Below, piece after piece: positions 51,237 through 58,728 of a DNA stretch of 64,000 nt (the stretch's first letter is position 1; each line of letters opens with the position of its first letter). The position numbers and the translations under genes are program-made. The notes under the pieces are model-generated. The model saw nothing but the letters and a program-made list of their open reading frames with translations, searched no databases and had not been told where the DNA came from. The DNA comes from Reyranellaceae bacterium (GTDB lineage Bacteria > Pseudomonadota > Alphaproteobacteria > Reyranellales > Reyranellaceae), in contig JALHMM010000001.1 of NCBI GenBank assembly GCA_022844045.1, positions 1 through 64,000 on the forward strand, written 5' to 3'.

Positions 51237-52373
51237 CTACTCCGCCAGCGTGCCGGACAGCCGCTCCACCGCCTCGGCGTAGTCGCGCATGAAGTCGTAG
51301 ACCACGCTGCGCGCCGATTGCTCGGTGTTCATCAGGCCGACGGCCTGGCCGACATAGTAGGTGGCCAGCGCCTTGGCGCCGGGATGGCCGCTCTCCGCCA
51401 GCTGGTCGATGCGCGCGAAAGCGCGCCGTACGGCGAGGCCCTGCAGTGGCATGGGTAGCGGATCGGGCGCGCCCTCGGCTTGCCAGGCGTCGGTCCACGG
51501 CGAGCGCAGTTGACGCGTGTACTTTCCGGTACGGCTGCGCGAGCGCACGGTGTCGCGCGACGTCGCCGCCAGCATCTTCTGCTTCACGGTCGAGCTGGTC
51601 TCCGCCTCGGCGGTAGTCAGCCAGACTGACGCGGTCCACGCGCCATGCGCGCCCATCGCCATGCAGGCGGCCATCTGGCGGCCGGTGGCGATGCCGCCGG
51701 CGGCCAGCACGCGCACGTCGGGATACGGCTCCATGGCCTGCAGCACCTCGGGGATCAGCACCAAGGTCGAGATCTCGCCGCAATGACCGCCGGCCTCGGT
51801 GCCGGCGACGACGAGGATATCGACGCCGGCCTGAGCGTGGCGCAGTGCATGTTCCTTCGAGCCGGTCAGCGCGCCGACGGGCACGCCCTTGGCGCGGGCC
51901 TGCGCGAACATCGTTGGCGGCGGCACACCCAGGGCGTTGACCACCAGCGCGATGGGATGCGCGAAGGCGACCTCGAGCAGCGCCGCGGCGCCAGCCTCCC
52001 TGAGGTTCTCGCCGTAGGAGCCGGGTGGGGCGGCGTCCCACAGGCCCGCCGTGTCGATGCCATGGCGTTCGAGCAGGCCGGCGATATGGCGGCGGTGCTC
52101 CGGCGGGATGCGCGCTTCGAGCTCGGCCGCCGTGACGCCGCCGTCCTTGGCTTCCATCTTGTTGGGCACCAGCAGGTCGACGCCGTAGGGTTTGCCCTTC
52201 ACCTTCTCGTCGATCCACTTCAGCTCGATGTCCAGGGATTGCGGCGTGTGGCCGACGGCGCCCAGCACGCCCATGCCGCCGGCATTGGTGACCGCCGCCA
52301 CCACGTCGCGGCAATGGCTGAAGGCGAAGAGGGGAAACTCGATGCCGAGATCCTTGCATAGCGCCGATTTCAT
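51237..52373 (-). CDS. Nitronate monooxygenase (2-nitropropane dioxygenase family)
   Basis: A 378-residue FMN TIM-barrel enzyme. FPLFAFSHCRDVVAAVTNAGGMGVLGA is the characteristic N-terminal FMN motif, and VAGTEAGGHCGEISTLVLIPEV with DVRVLAAGGIATGRQMAACMAMG the C-terminal phosphate-binding part. It oxidises nitronates, or acts as a general FMN oxidoreductase. Divergent from a Bug receptor and facing the DUF1152 gene. Confidence 0.92.
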   Translation of the reverse strand: MKSALCKDLGIEFPLFAFSHCRDVVAAVTNAGGMGVLGAVGHTPQSLDIELKWIDEKVKGKPYGVDLLVPNKMEAKDGGVTAAELEARIPPEHRRHIAGLLERHGIDTAGLWDAAPPGSYGENLREAGAAALLEVAFAHPIALVVNALGVPPPTMFAQARAKGVPVGALTGSKEHALRHAQAGVDILVVAGTEAGGHCGEISTLVLIPEVLQAMEPYPDVRVLAAGGIATGRQMAACMAMGAHGAWTASVWLTTAEAETSSTVKQKMLAATSRDTVRSRSRTGKYTRQLRSPWTDAWQAEGAPDPLPMPLQGLAVRRAFARIDQLAESGHPGAKALATYYVGQAVGLMNTEQSARSVVYDFMRDYAEAVERLSGTLAE

Positions 52374-52488
52374 CGCTTCGCTCCCTCGCTATCCATGGCC
52401 GACTATAGAGCGCGGTGGCCGTCTCGGCCTGCCCAGTTGACGCGCCATTCCGCTCGGGGGAACGTGGTCCAATGGTGGGAGGAACAAG

Positions 52489-53463
52489 ATGATAGCGATC
52501 AGGCGCCGCACAGTCTTGGGCGCCACCTTGGTAGCCGGTGCGTTTCCCGTCAGAGCGCAGGACGCGTGGCCTGCCAAACCGGTGCGCATCGTCGTGCCGT
52601 TCAACGCCGGTGGCGCGATCGACGCGCTGGTGCGGGTGATCGGCGAGCCGATGGCGGCGAAGCTCGGCCAGCAGGTGCTGGTCGATCCCAAGCCCGGCGC
52701 CAACACGATCGTCGGCTCGGAGATCGTCGCCAAGGCGGCGCCCGATGGCTACACCTTCCTGATCACGACGAACTCCACGCACACCAACAATCCCTCGCTC
52801 TACGCCAAGCTGCCGTTCGATCCGGCCAAGGACCTGGTGCCGATCTCCCTGGTGTCGCTGGGCTCGATCCTGGTCTGCGCCAAATCCGATGCGCCGTTTA
52901 GCGACCTCAAGGGCATGGCCGCCTGGGCCAAGGGGCTGGGCCGGCCGGTGACCTATGGCAGCTGGGGCATCGGCTCGTCGGGTCATCTGTACGGCCTGCT
53001 GTTCGAGAAAATGCTGGGCGGTCAGTGGAGCCACGTGCCCTATCGCGGCGATGTGCCGGCCCTGCAGGATGTCGGCAACGGCACGCTCGACATCACCTGG
53101 GCCAGCCCGACCAGCGCCAAGACGCAGATCGCGGCCAACCGCGTGAAGCCGATCGCGGCCGCCGGCGCGGCACGCGGCGCGGCCATGCCCGATCTCTCGA
53201 CGTTCGCCGAGCAGGGCTTCGCCGGCTTCGACCTGCGCCTGTTCGTGGCGGCCTATGCGCCAGCCGGAACACCCGCGCCGATCATCGCGCGCATGCAGCG
53301 CGAGATCGCGGCGGCGGTGGCCTTGCCCGACGTGCGGGAGAAGATGATCCAGCAGGGACAGACGCCGGTGGCTTCGACACCCGACGATCTGGCCGCCGTG
53401 TTGACCCGCGAGACGCCGATCTGGGCCGAGCTGATCAAGGCCTCCGGCGCGAAGGTGGAGTGA
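52489..53463 (+). CDS. Bug family (TctC-type) periplasmic solute-binding protein
   Basis: A 324-residue receptor like the one at 43 kb, with the AWPAKPVRIVVPFNAGGAIDAL Bug motif. The signal is RRRTVLGATLVAGAFPVRA, which resembles a Tat signal peptide (twin Arg), so export may be through Tat. A family C palindrome then a Rieske oxygenase gene follow. The two may belong to one aromatic or organic-acid catabolic unit. Confidence 0.92.
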   Translation: MIAIRRRTVLGATLVAGAFPVRAQDAWPAKPVRIVVPFNAGGAIDALVRVIGEPMAAKLGQQVLVDPKPGANTIVGSEIVAKAAPDGYTFLITTNSTHTNNPSLYAKLPFDPAKDLVPISLVSLGSILVCAKSDAPFSDLKGMAAWAKGLGRPVTYGSWGIGSSGHLYGLLFEKMLGGQWSHVPYRGDVPALQDVGNGTLDITWASPTSAKTQIAANRVKPIAAAGAARGAAMPDLSTFAEQGFAGFDLRLFVAAYAPAGTPAPIIARMQREIAAAVALPDVREKMIQQGQTPVASTPDDLAAVLTRETPIWAELIKASGAKVE

Positions 53464-53471
53464 TCCACATG

Positions 53472-53580
53472 CCTCACCCTGAGGAGCGCCCAACGGGCGC
53501 GTCTCGAAGGGTGGGCAATCCGCTCGGTGTGTGTTGCCCATGCTTCGAGACGGCCGCTGCGCGGCCTCCTCAGCATGAGG
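53472..53580. repeat. Intergenic palindrome, family C
   Basis: Second copy of family C. The left arm inner hairpin is GCGCCC-AAC-GGGCGC where the other copy has GCGGACC-GCA-GGGCCGC. The outer stem ACCCT/AGGGT is the same. The right arm equals that of the first copy. Between the Bug receptor and the Rieske gene. Confidence 0.88.
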
Positions 53581-53601
53581 TTAGTGGGATGGAGTGAAGC
53601 G

Positions 53602-54792
53602 ATGACGGTCGATCAGGGAACCGCGTACGGCTTGAAGGCGCCGACCTATGATCCGCGTCTCACCGAGGTCGGGCGTGGCACACCGATGGGCGAGTTGCTG
53701 CGGCGTTACTGGCATCCGGTGGGACTCGCCCGGGACGCTGGCGCCGTGCCGCGCGCCGTGCGCGTGCTGGGCGAGGATCTGATCCTGTTCCGCGACGGGC
53801 GGGGCCGCGCCGGCCTGGTCTATCCGCGCTGCTGCCATCGCGGCACGACGCTGTACTACGGCAAGGTCGAGGAGCGCGGCATACGCTGCTGCTATCACGG
53901 CTGGCTGTTCGACGTGCAGGGCCATTGCCTGGAGATGCCGTGCGAGCCCAATCCCACCGGCGCGCAATGCCAGCGCGTGCGCCAGCCCTGGTATCCGGTC
54001 GAGGAACGCTATGGCCTGGTCTTCGCCTATATGGGCCCGCCTGAGCGTAAGCCGGTGCTGCCGCGCTACGAGGCGCTGGAGGTGATGGGGCCAGGCGAGT
54101 TCGTCGAGACGGATGACTCCAGCATCGGCTCAGGCGGCATCCAGATCGCGCCTTGCAACTGGCTGCAGCACTACGAGAACGTGGTCGACCCATACCACGT
54201 GCCGATCCTGCACGGCAGCTTCAGCGGCGCGCAGTTCGCGCAGATCATGATGGGCTTCCCCAAGGTGAAGTTCGAGTACGGCCCGATCAGCGTGAAGGCC
54301 ACCTCGGTGCGAAAGCTGCCCGATGGCCGCAGCTTCCGCCGCGTGACCGAGGCGGCGCTGCCGACGTTGCGCGTGGTGGCCAATCCGCAGGTCGGCGATC
54401 GCTTCGGCATGGTCGAGTCGATCGGCTGGACCCTGCCGATCGACGACACGCATTACCGCATCTACGTCGCCGGCCGCGTGCGCGAGGCGGGCGAGCTGCA
54501 GAAGTTCCGCTCCAAGTACAACGGCAAGACCTGGGATCAGCTCAGCGAGGCCGAGCACCAGCAATTCCCCGGTGACACCGAGGCGCAGGTCGGGCAGGGC
54601 GCGATCACCTTCCACTCGGAAGAGCACTTGATGTCGAGCGACCAGGGCGTGTCGATGCTGCGCATGCTGCTGCGCCGCCAGCTCGAGGCCGTGGCCCGCG
54701 GCGAGAACCCGGCCGGCACGGCCTTCACCGAGGCCGACGCTTATGTCCGCTTCGAGTCGGGGCAGTATCTCGAGGACGCGACGGCGGCTTAG
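53602..54792 (+). CDS. Rieske-type aromatic ring-hydroxylating oxygenase, alpha subunit
   Basis: A 396-residue Rieske oxygenase of the second type (with N-terminal RRYWHPVGLARD). The 2Fe-2S ligands C-x-H in RCCHRGTTL and C-x2-H in CCYHGW are clear. The mononuclear iron site is in NWLQHYENVVDPYHVPILHG (an Asp and two His). No reductase gene is adjacent. It may form a catabolic pair with the Bug receptor upstream. Start 53602; a longer frame reaches into the palindrome. Confidence 0.9.
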   Translation: MTVDQGTAYGLKAPTYDPRLTEVGRGTPMGELLRRYWHPVGLARDAGAVPRAVRVLGEDLILFRDGRGRAGLVYPRCCHRGTTLYYGKVEERGIRCCYHGWLFDVQGHCLEMPCEPNPTGAQCQRVRQPWYPVEERYGLVFAYMGPPERKPVLPRYEALEVMGPGEFVETDDSSIGSGGIQIAPCNWLQHYENVVDPYHVPILHGSFSGAQFAQIMMGFPKVKFEYGPISVKATSVRKLPDGRSFRRVTEAALPTLRVVANPQVGDRFGMVESIGWTLPIDDTHYRIYVAGRVREAGELQKFRSKYNGKTWDQLSEAEHQQFPGDTEAQVGQGAITFHSEEHLMSSDQGVSMLRMLLRRQLEAVARGENPAGTAFTEADAYVRFESGQYLEDATAA

Positions 54793-54800
54793 GAGGGAGA

Positions 54801-54995
54801 ATGCTCTGGTGGATCATCGGCGCGTTGGCGCTCGGCGGCGCTGGCTTCGGCGCCTGGCAATACTTCGCGACGTCCGGCAGTACGTCCGACTCCTCGACAG
54901 GCGACTCTTCGGACTCGGAGTCGACATCCGGCAGCGGCGACACGTCGTCCAGCGATTCGGGCGGTGGCGACTCGGGCGGCGGCGGCAGCGAGTAG
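54801..54995 (+). CDS. Small membrane protein with Ser/Asp/Gly-rich tail
   Basis: A 64-residue protein: one hydrophobic helix (LWWIIGALALGGAGFGAWQYFA) and then an entirely Ser, Asp, Gly and Thr tail. Low complexity makes it hard to judge. It lies 8 bases after the Rieske gene, preceded by a GGAGGGAG ribosome site, so it is probably translated. No family recognised. Confidence 0.6.
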   Translation: MLWWIIGALALGGAGFGAWQYFATSGSTSDSSTGDSSDSESTSGSGDTSSSDSGGGDSGGGGSE

Positions 54996-55001
54996 GCGCG
55001 C

Positions 55002-55802
55002 TCAAGCCTTCAGCAGTTCGGCGTCGAGCTCACACCACACCGGCACATGGTCCGACGGTTCGGCGCGGCCACGCTCGGCCTTGTCGATACCGCAGGCGCG
55101 CAGCCGATCTGTAGCCTGCGGCGAGAGAAGCCAGTGGTCGATGCGCAGGCCGTTGTCCTTGTTCCAGGCGCCGGCTTGATAGTCCCAGAAGCTGTAGGCG
55201 TGCTCGCTCGGATGCAGCGTGCGATAGGCGTCGGTCATGCCGAGATTGAGCATGGCGCGAAACGCGCTGCGTGACTCGGGCCGGCAGAGCGCGTCGTCGG
55301 CCCAGCCGGCGGGATCGTAGACGTCCCGGTCGGTCGGGCAGACATTGTAGTCGCCGCCCATCACCAGCAACTCTTCCTCGCCCAGCAGCAAGGCGGCGCG
55401 CTCCCGCAGTCGGCGCATGAAGCCCAGCTTGTAGGGGAACTTCTCGGTATTCGCAGGATTGCCGTTGGGCAGGTAGATGCCAGCCACGCGCAGCGGACCG
55501 GCCGAGGTCGCGAACTTCGCCTCGACGTAGCGCGACTGCTCGTCGGTGTCGTCACCGGGCAGCGCGCGGGCGGTGACCTCGATCGGCGGCACGCGCGAGA
55601 GCAGCGCGACGCCGTTGAAGGTCTTCTGACCGATGACCTCGCATTTGTAACCGGCGCTCTCGATCTCGAGCCGCGGGAACTGCGGCTCCTGGCACTTGAT
55701 CTCCTGCAGCACGACGACGTCGGGATTCGCGCGCTTGAGCCAGTCCGCGAGGTTGCCGACCCGCTTGCGGATCGAGTTGATGTTCCAGGTCGCGATTTTC
55801 AT
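55002..55802 (-). CDS. xthA: Exodeoxyribonuclease III
   Basis: A 266-residue endonuclease/exonuclease/phosphatase-fold enzyme. It opens MKIATWNINSIRKRVGNLADWL, contains VVLQEIKCQEPQFP (catalytic Glu), MGGDYNVCPTDRDVYDP (Asp, Asn), and GLRIDHWLLSP with LRACGIDKAERGRAEPSDHVPVWCEL (Asp-His at the end). It removes AP sites and 3'-blocking groups in base-excision repair. Followed by a family A palindrome upstream of its start. Confidence 0.95.
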   Translation of the reverse strand: MKIATWNINSIRKRVGNLADWLKRANPDVVVLQEIKCQEPQFPRLEIESAGYKCEVIGQKTFNGVALLSRVPPIEVTARALPGDDTDEQSRYVEAKFATSAGPLRVAGIYLPNGNPANTEKFPYKLGFMRRLRERAALLLGEEELLVMGGDYNVCPTDRDVYDPAGWADDALCRPESRSAFRAMLNLGMTDAYRTLHPSEHAYSFWDYQAGAWNKDNGLRIDHWLLSPQATDRLRACGIDKAERGRAEPSDHVPVWCELDAELLKA

Positions 55803-55819
55803 GGGGACATCATGCTTTA

Positions 55820-55941
55820 CCTTCCCCCGGAGGGGGAAGGTGGCGCGCAGCGACGGAAGGGGGATGTCGAAGACGGACTCCTGCGTTCGTCTTCGACATC
55901 CCCCTTCCGCCCTTCGGGCACCTTCCCCCTCCGGGGGAAGG
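55820..55941. repeat. Intergenic palindrome, family A
   Basis: Left-arm hairpin GGCGC-GCA-GCGAC, right-arm GCCC-GAA-GGGC, borders CCTTCCCCCGG. Between xthA and the iron-sulfur-carrier gene. Confidence 0.92.
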
Positions 55942-55949
55942 TAAAACAG

Positions 55950-56285
55950 CTAAACCGCGAACGAGGTGCCGCAGCCGCAGGACGATGTCGCGTTGGGATT
56001 GCGCACCTGGAACGAGGCGCCGACCATCTCGTCGACGTAGTCGATCTCGCTGCCCTTGATGAACTCCAGCGAGGTGCTGTCGATCAGCACCGTGGCGCCG
56101 TTCTTCTCGATCACCAGATCGTCGTCGTTGCGCTTGGTGTCGAAGTCGAAATTGTACTGGAAGCCCGAGCAGCCGCCGCCTAGCACGGCGACGCGCAGCA
56201 TCGAGGGCTGGGCCTCGCGCGAGGCGAGGTAGGCGATGCGGCGGGCGGCGCTGTCGGTCAGGCCTACGCCGAGGGATTCGCTCAT
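55950..56285 (-). CDS. Iron-sulfur cluster insertion protein (ErpA/IscA type)
   Basis: A 111-residue A-type Fe-S carrier. The three ligating Cys are C39 in GGGCSGFQY and C103 and C105 in SSCGCGTSF. The DLVIEKNGATVLIDSTSLEFIKGSEIDYV core is typical. It delivers Fe-S clusters to apoproteins. It stands alone, not in an isc or suf operon. ErpA is the likelier subtype but I cannot separate it from IscA. Confidence 0.9.
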   Translation of the reverse strand: MSESLGVGLTDSAARRIAYLASREAQPSMLRVAVLGGGCSGFQYNFDFDTKRNDDDLVIEKNGATVLIDSTSLEFIKGSEIDYVDEMVGASFQVRNPNATSSCGCGTSFAV

Positions 56286-56443
56286 CTCTTGCTCTCCGGC
56301 GGCCGCCTGGGCCGCTGACGTCCTAAAGTGTCTCTAGATGTGGGGTGTTGACGCTTCCTGTCAACCTTATGCGGCGTAAGGGTTTGGGCGACCCAGCGCC
56401 CCTGTGGTAGGGTCCCGCCACAAGACGCACCATAAGGAAACCC

Positions 56444-57223
56444 ATGGTCGACGCCCCTGCGGCCACACAAGCTCCGGCGCCCCTGCCGCTCTTTTACAAG
56501 CAGCCCCGGCCGCTGGACGCCAATATCCACAAGGCCAGCCGGCTCAAGGACAACGCCAGTTTCGCCTTCGCCCGGCGGGCCAATTCGGTGCCGATCAACG
56601 GCGTCGAGTTCGCCATTGCCCAGCGCCACTACCCGATCGTCTTCACCGGGACCGGCAAGCCGTTTCCCGCCGCCGTGATGGGGCTCAGGGTCGACGAGAA
56701 CCTGTTCGTCGGCGACGACGGACGGTGGGTCGAGGGCATCTACGTGCCGGCCTATGTCCGGCGCTACCCCTTCGTCTTCATCGAGGCGCCTGAGGACAAG
56801 CTGATCCTGGCGATCGACGAGGGCAGCGGCCTGCTGGTCGACGAGGGCCCGCACAAGCTGTTCGACGAAGCCGGCAAGCCGACGCCGCTGGTCAACGGCG
56901 CGCTGCAGTTTTGCGGCGCCTACCAGGCCAATTTCAAGCAGTCCCTGGAGTTCATCGACGCGCTCGTCACACAGGATCTGCTGGTCGACAACCGTGCCAA
57001 CGCGGTGCTGGCCAACGGCGAGCGGCTGACGCTCGGCGGCTTCAAGGTGATCGACGACGAGAAATTCAAGGCGGTGCCGGCCGTCGTGCTCGAGGCTTGG
57101 CGCAACCAGGGCTGGCTCGCCTGGATCTATGCCCATTTCTTCTCGCTGACGGGCTGGAATGGCCTGGCGGCGCTCGCCAGCAAGCGCCCGCCCGCCGTCG
57201 AGGTCGCGACAAAGCGCGGCTAG
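56444..57223 (+). CDS. SapC family protein
   Basis: A 259-residue protein of the SapC family. It begins LPLFYKQPRPLDANIHKASRL and has FAFARRANSVPINGVEFAIAQRHYPIVF, then PAAVMGLRVDENLFV, typical of SapC homologues. The family was named after an S-layer-associated protein in Campylobacter, but most members have no known role. No signal peptide. Divergent from the Fe-S carrier. Confidence 0.85.
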   Translation: MVDAPAATQAPAPLPLFYKQPRPLDANIHKASRLKDNASFAFARRANSVPINGVEFAIAQRHYPIVFTGTGKPFPAAVMGLRVDENLFVGDDGRWVEGIYVPAYVRRYPFVFIEAPEDKLILAIDEGSGLLVDEGPHKLFDEAGKPTPLVNGALQFCGAYQANFKQSLEFIDALVTQDLLVDNRANAVLANGERLTLGGFKVIDDEKFKAVPAVVLEAWRNQGWLAWIYAHFFSLTGWNGLAALASKRPPAVEVATKRG

Positions 57224-57362
57224 CCTTTATGACGGCTGGCGTCCCGCCGACCCCCCGGAGTCGAGCGGGCGCTTGCCGCGCATGGATGCGTCTGTTGCTC
57301 GACTACGCGCAGCGTTGAGTTGCTTCGGCTCCGGTGCCGCGTGAACCCAAGGGGAGCAGGTC

Positions 57363-57572
57363 ATGAGCAAACTTGTCAGTATCGCTTTGTGTTTGGCGAC
57401 CATGTCGCTGATGGCTGTTGGCCTCGGCCACGCCGAGACCATCAAGGCGAATCCCGCCGAGTCCAAAATCATCAAGCACAAACCTGCGGACTCCAAGATC
57501 ATCAAAGCGAAACCTTCGGATCCCAAGAGCCAGAAGGTAAACCCCGGCGAGATCAAGACCATTAGGCCCTAG
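57363..57572 (+). CDS. Small secreted Lys/Pro-rich repeat protein
   Basis: A 69-residue protein: signal peptide (1-24), then a series of similar 10-residue units (ESKIIKHKPA-D, DSKIIKAKPS-D, PKSQKVNPGE). Apart from signal and repeats there is nothing to classify. Cationic, Pro-rich short repeats may bind acidic polymers or be disordered. Starts after GGAGCAGGTC. Between SapC and a DMT gene. Confidence 0.6.
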   Translation: MSKLVSIALCLATMSLMAVGLGHAETIKANPAESKIIKHKPADSKIIKAKPSDPKSQKVNPGEIKTIRP

Positions 57573-57638
57573 TCGCGGGCCGGCCCGGCACGCGTCGGCA
57601 GCGGCGCGAAATTCCAGCATGCGCATGCGTCTCGGCGA

Positions 57639-58586
57639 TCAGCCTTGCTTGGCCTGCCGTGCCCGTACGCCTTCGCGGTAAAGGATGTAGAGGCCCGAGC
57701 CGATCACCAGCGGCAGGCCGTACCACACGCTGTCGCCCGGCAGCTCCTGGAAGAAGATCCAGCCGAAGCCGAAAGCGAAGATGATCGCGGTGTACTCGAA
57801 GGGCGCCAGCACCGAGGGCGGCGCCAGGCGCAGCGCGCGGGTCGAGAAGATCTGGCCGACGCCGCCCATCAGGCCGACCGCCGCCAGCCACAGCCAGTCC
57901 CAGCCCACCGGATCGCGCCAGTGCGTCGCCGGGTCGATCAGGCACAGGCCGCCGAACACCACCATGCAGGCGGTGCCGTAGTAGAACATCGAGGATTCGT
58001 CTCGGTCGGTGCGTGCGATACGCCGCAGGACGACGATGTTGAAGGCGTAGAGGAACGTCGCGCCCAGGGTGACCATGGAGACGATGTCGAGACCGGCGCC
58101 GGGATTGAGAATGATCATCACGCCGACGAAGCCGACACCGATCGCGCTCCAGCGGCGCCAGCCGACGTTTTCACCGAGGATCGGGATCGACAGCGCCGCC
58201 ATGAAGAAGGGTGCGGCGAAGGAGATGGCATAGACATCGACCAGCGGCGCGCGCGGGAAGGCCCAGAAGAAGCCGAAGGTCGCCACCACGCCGCATACCG
58301 TGCGCAGCGACTGCCAGCCGGGTTGACGCGTGCGCAGCGCCGCGACGCCGACACTCATCGACATCATGATCAACAACGGGATGAAGGCGAGGGCGCTGCG
58401 GAACAGCAGGACCTGGGCCACCGGATAGCCGCTGCCCAGCCACTTCACCAGCGTATCCATCGCGGCGAACACCACGATGGCCCCGAACTTGGCGTAGATG
58501 CCGTAGACGACGTGCCGGTCGGTGGCGCCCAACGCGGTTTGACCGAACATGACGCGCGGCTTAGCACACTTTTCGACTTCGATCAT
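57639..58586 (-). CDS. EamA/DMT family transporter
   Basis: A 315-residue ten-helix transporter with GAIVVFAAMDTLVKWL and a second repeat IGVGFVGVMIILNPGAGL, of the RhaT/EamA type. A C-terminal signal GLPLVIGSGLYILYREGVRARQ. Substrate unknown; fourth DMT transporter of this window. Divergent from the CHASE2 cyclase gene, with a family A'' palindrome between them. Confidence 0.87.
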   Translation of the reverse strand: MIEVEKCAKPRVMFGQTALGATDRHVVYGIYAKFGAIVVFAAMDTLVKWLGSGYPVAQVLLFRSALAFIPLLIMMSMSVGVAALRTRQPGWQSLRTVCGVVATFGFFWAFPRAPLVDVYAISFAAPFFMAALSIPILGENVGWRRWSAIGVGFVGVMIILNPGAGLDIVSMVTLGATFLYAFNIVVLRRIARTDRDESSMFYYGTACMVVFGGLCLIDPATHWRDPVGWDWLWLAAVGLMGGVGQIFSTRALRLAPPSVLAPFEYTAIIFAFGFGWIFFQELPGDSVWYGLPLVIGSGLYILYREGVRARQAKQG

Positions 58587-58626
58587 ACGGCAGTGCGGCT
58601 AATGTCACGCCGATGTCGTACGACCA

Positions 58627-58728
58627 CCCCCTCATCCCTAACCCCTCTCCCGCGAGGGGCGAGGGGAACATGAGCTCCGAGTCTTCCTCCCCTCTCCCCT
58701 CGTGGGAGAGGGGTCGGGGGTGAGGGGG
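58627..58728. repeat. Intergenic palindrome, family A''
   Basis: An inverted pair beginning CCCCCTCATCCCTAACCCCTC and ending GTGAGGGGG. The internal units are CTCCC-GCGA-GGGG and CTCCC-ACGA-GGGG. It overlaps the start region of the CHASE2 cyclase gene and supplies its ribosome site. Confidence 0.88.
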
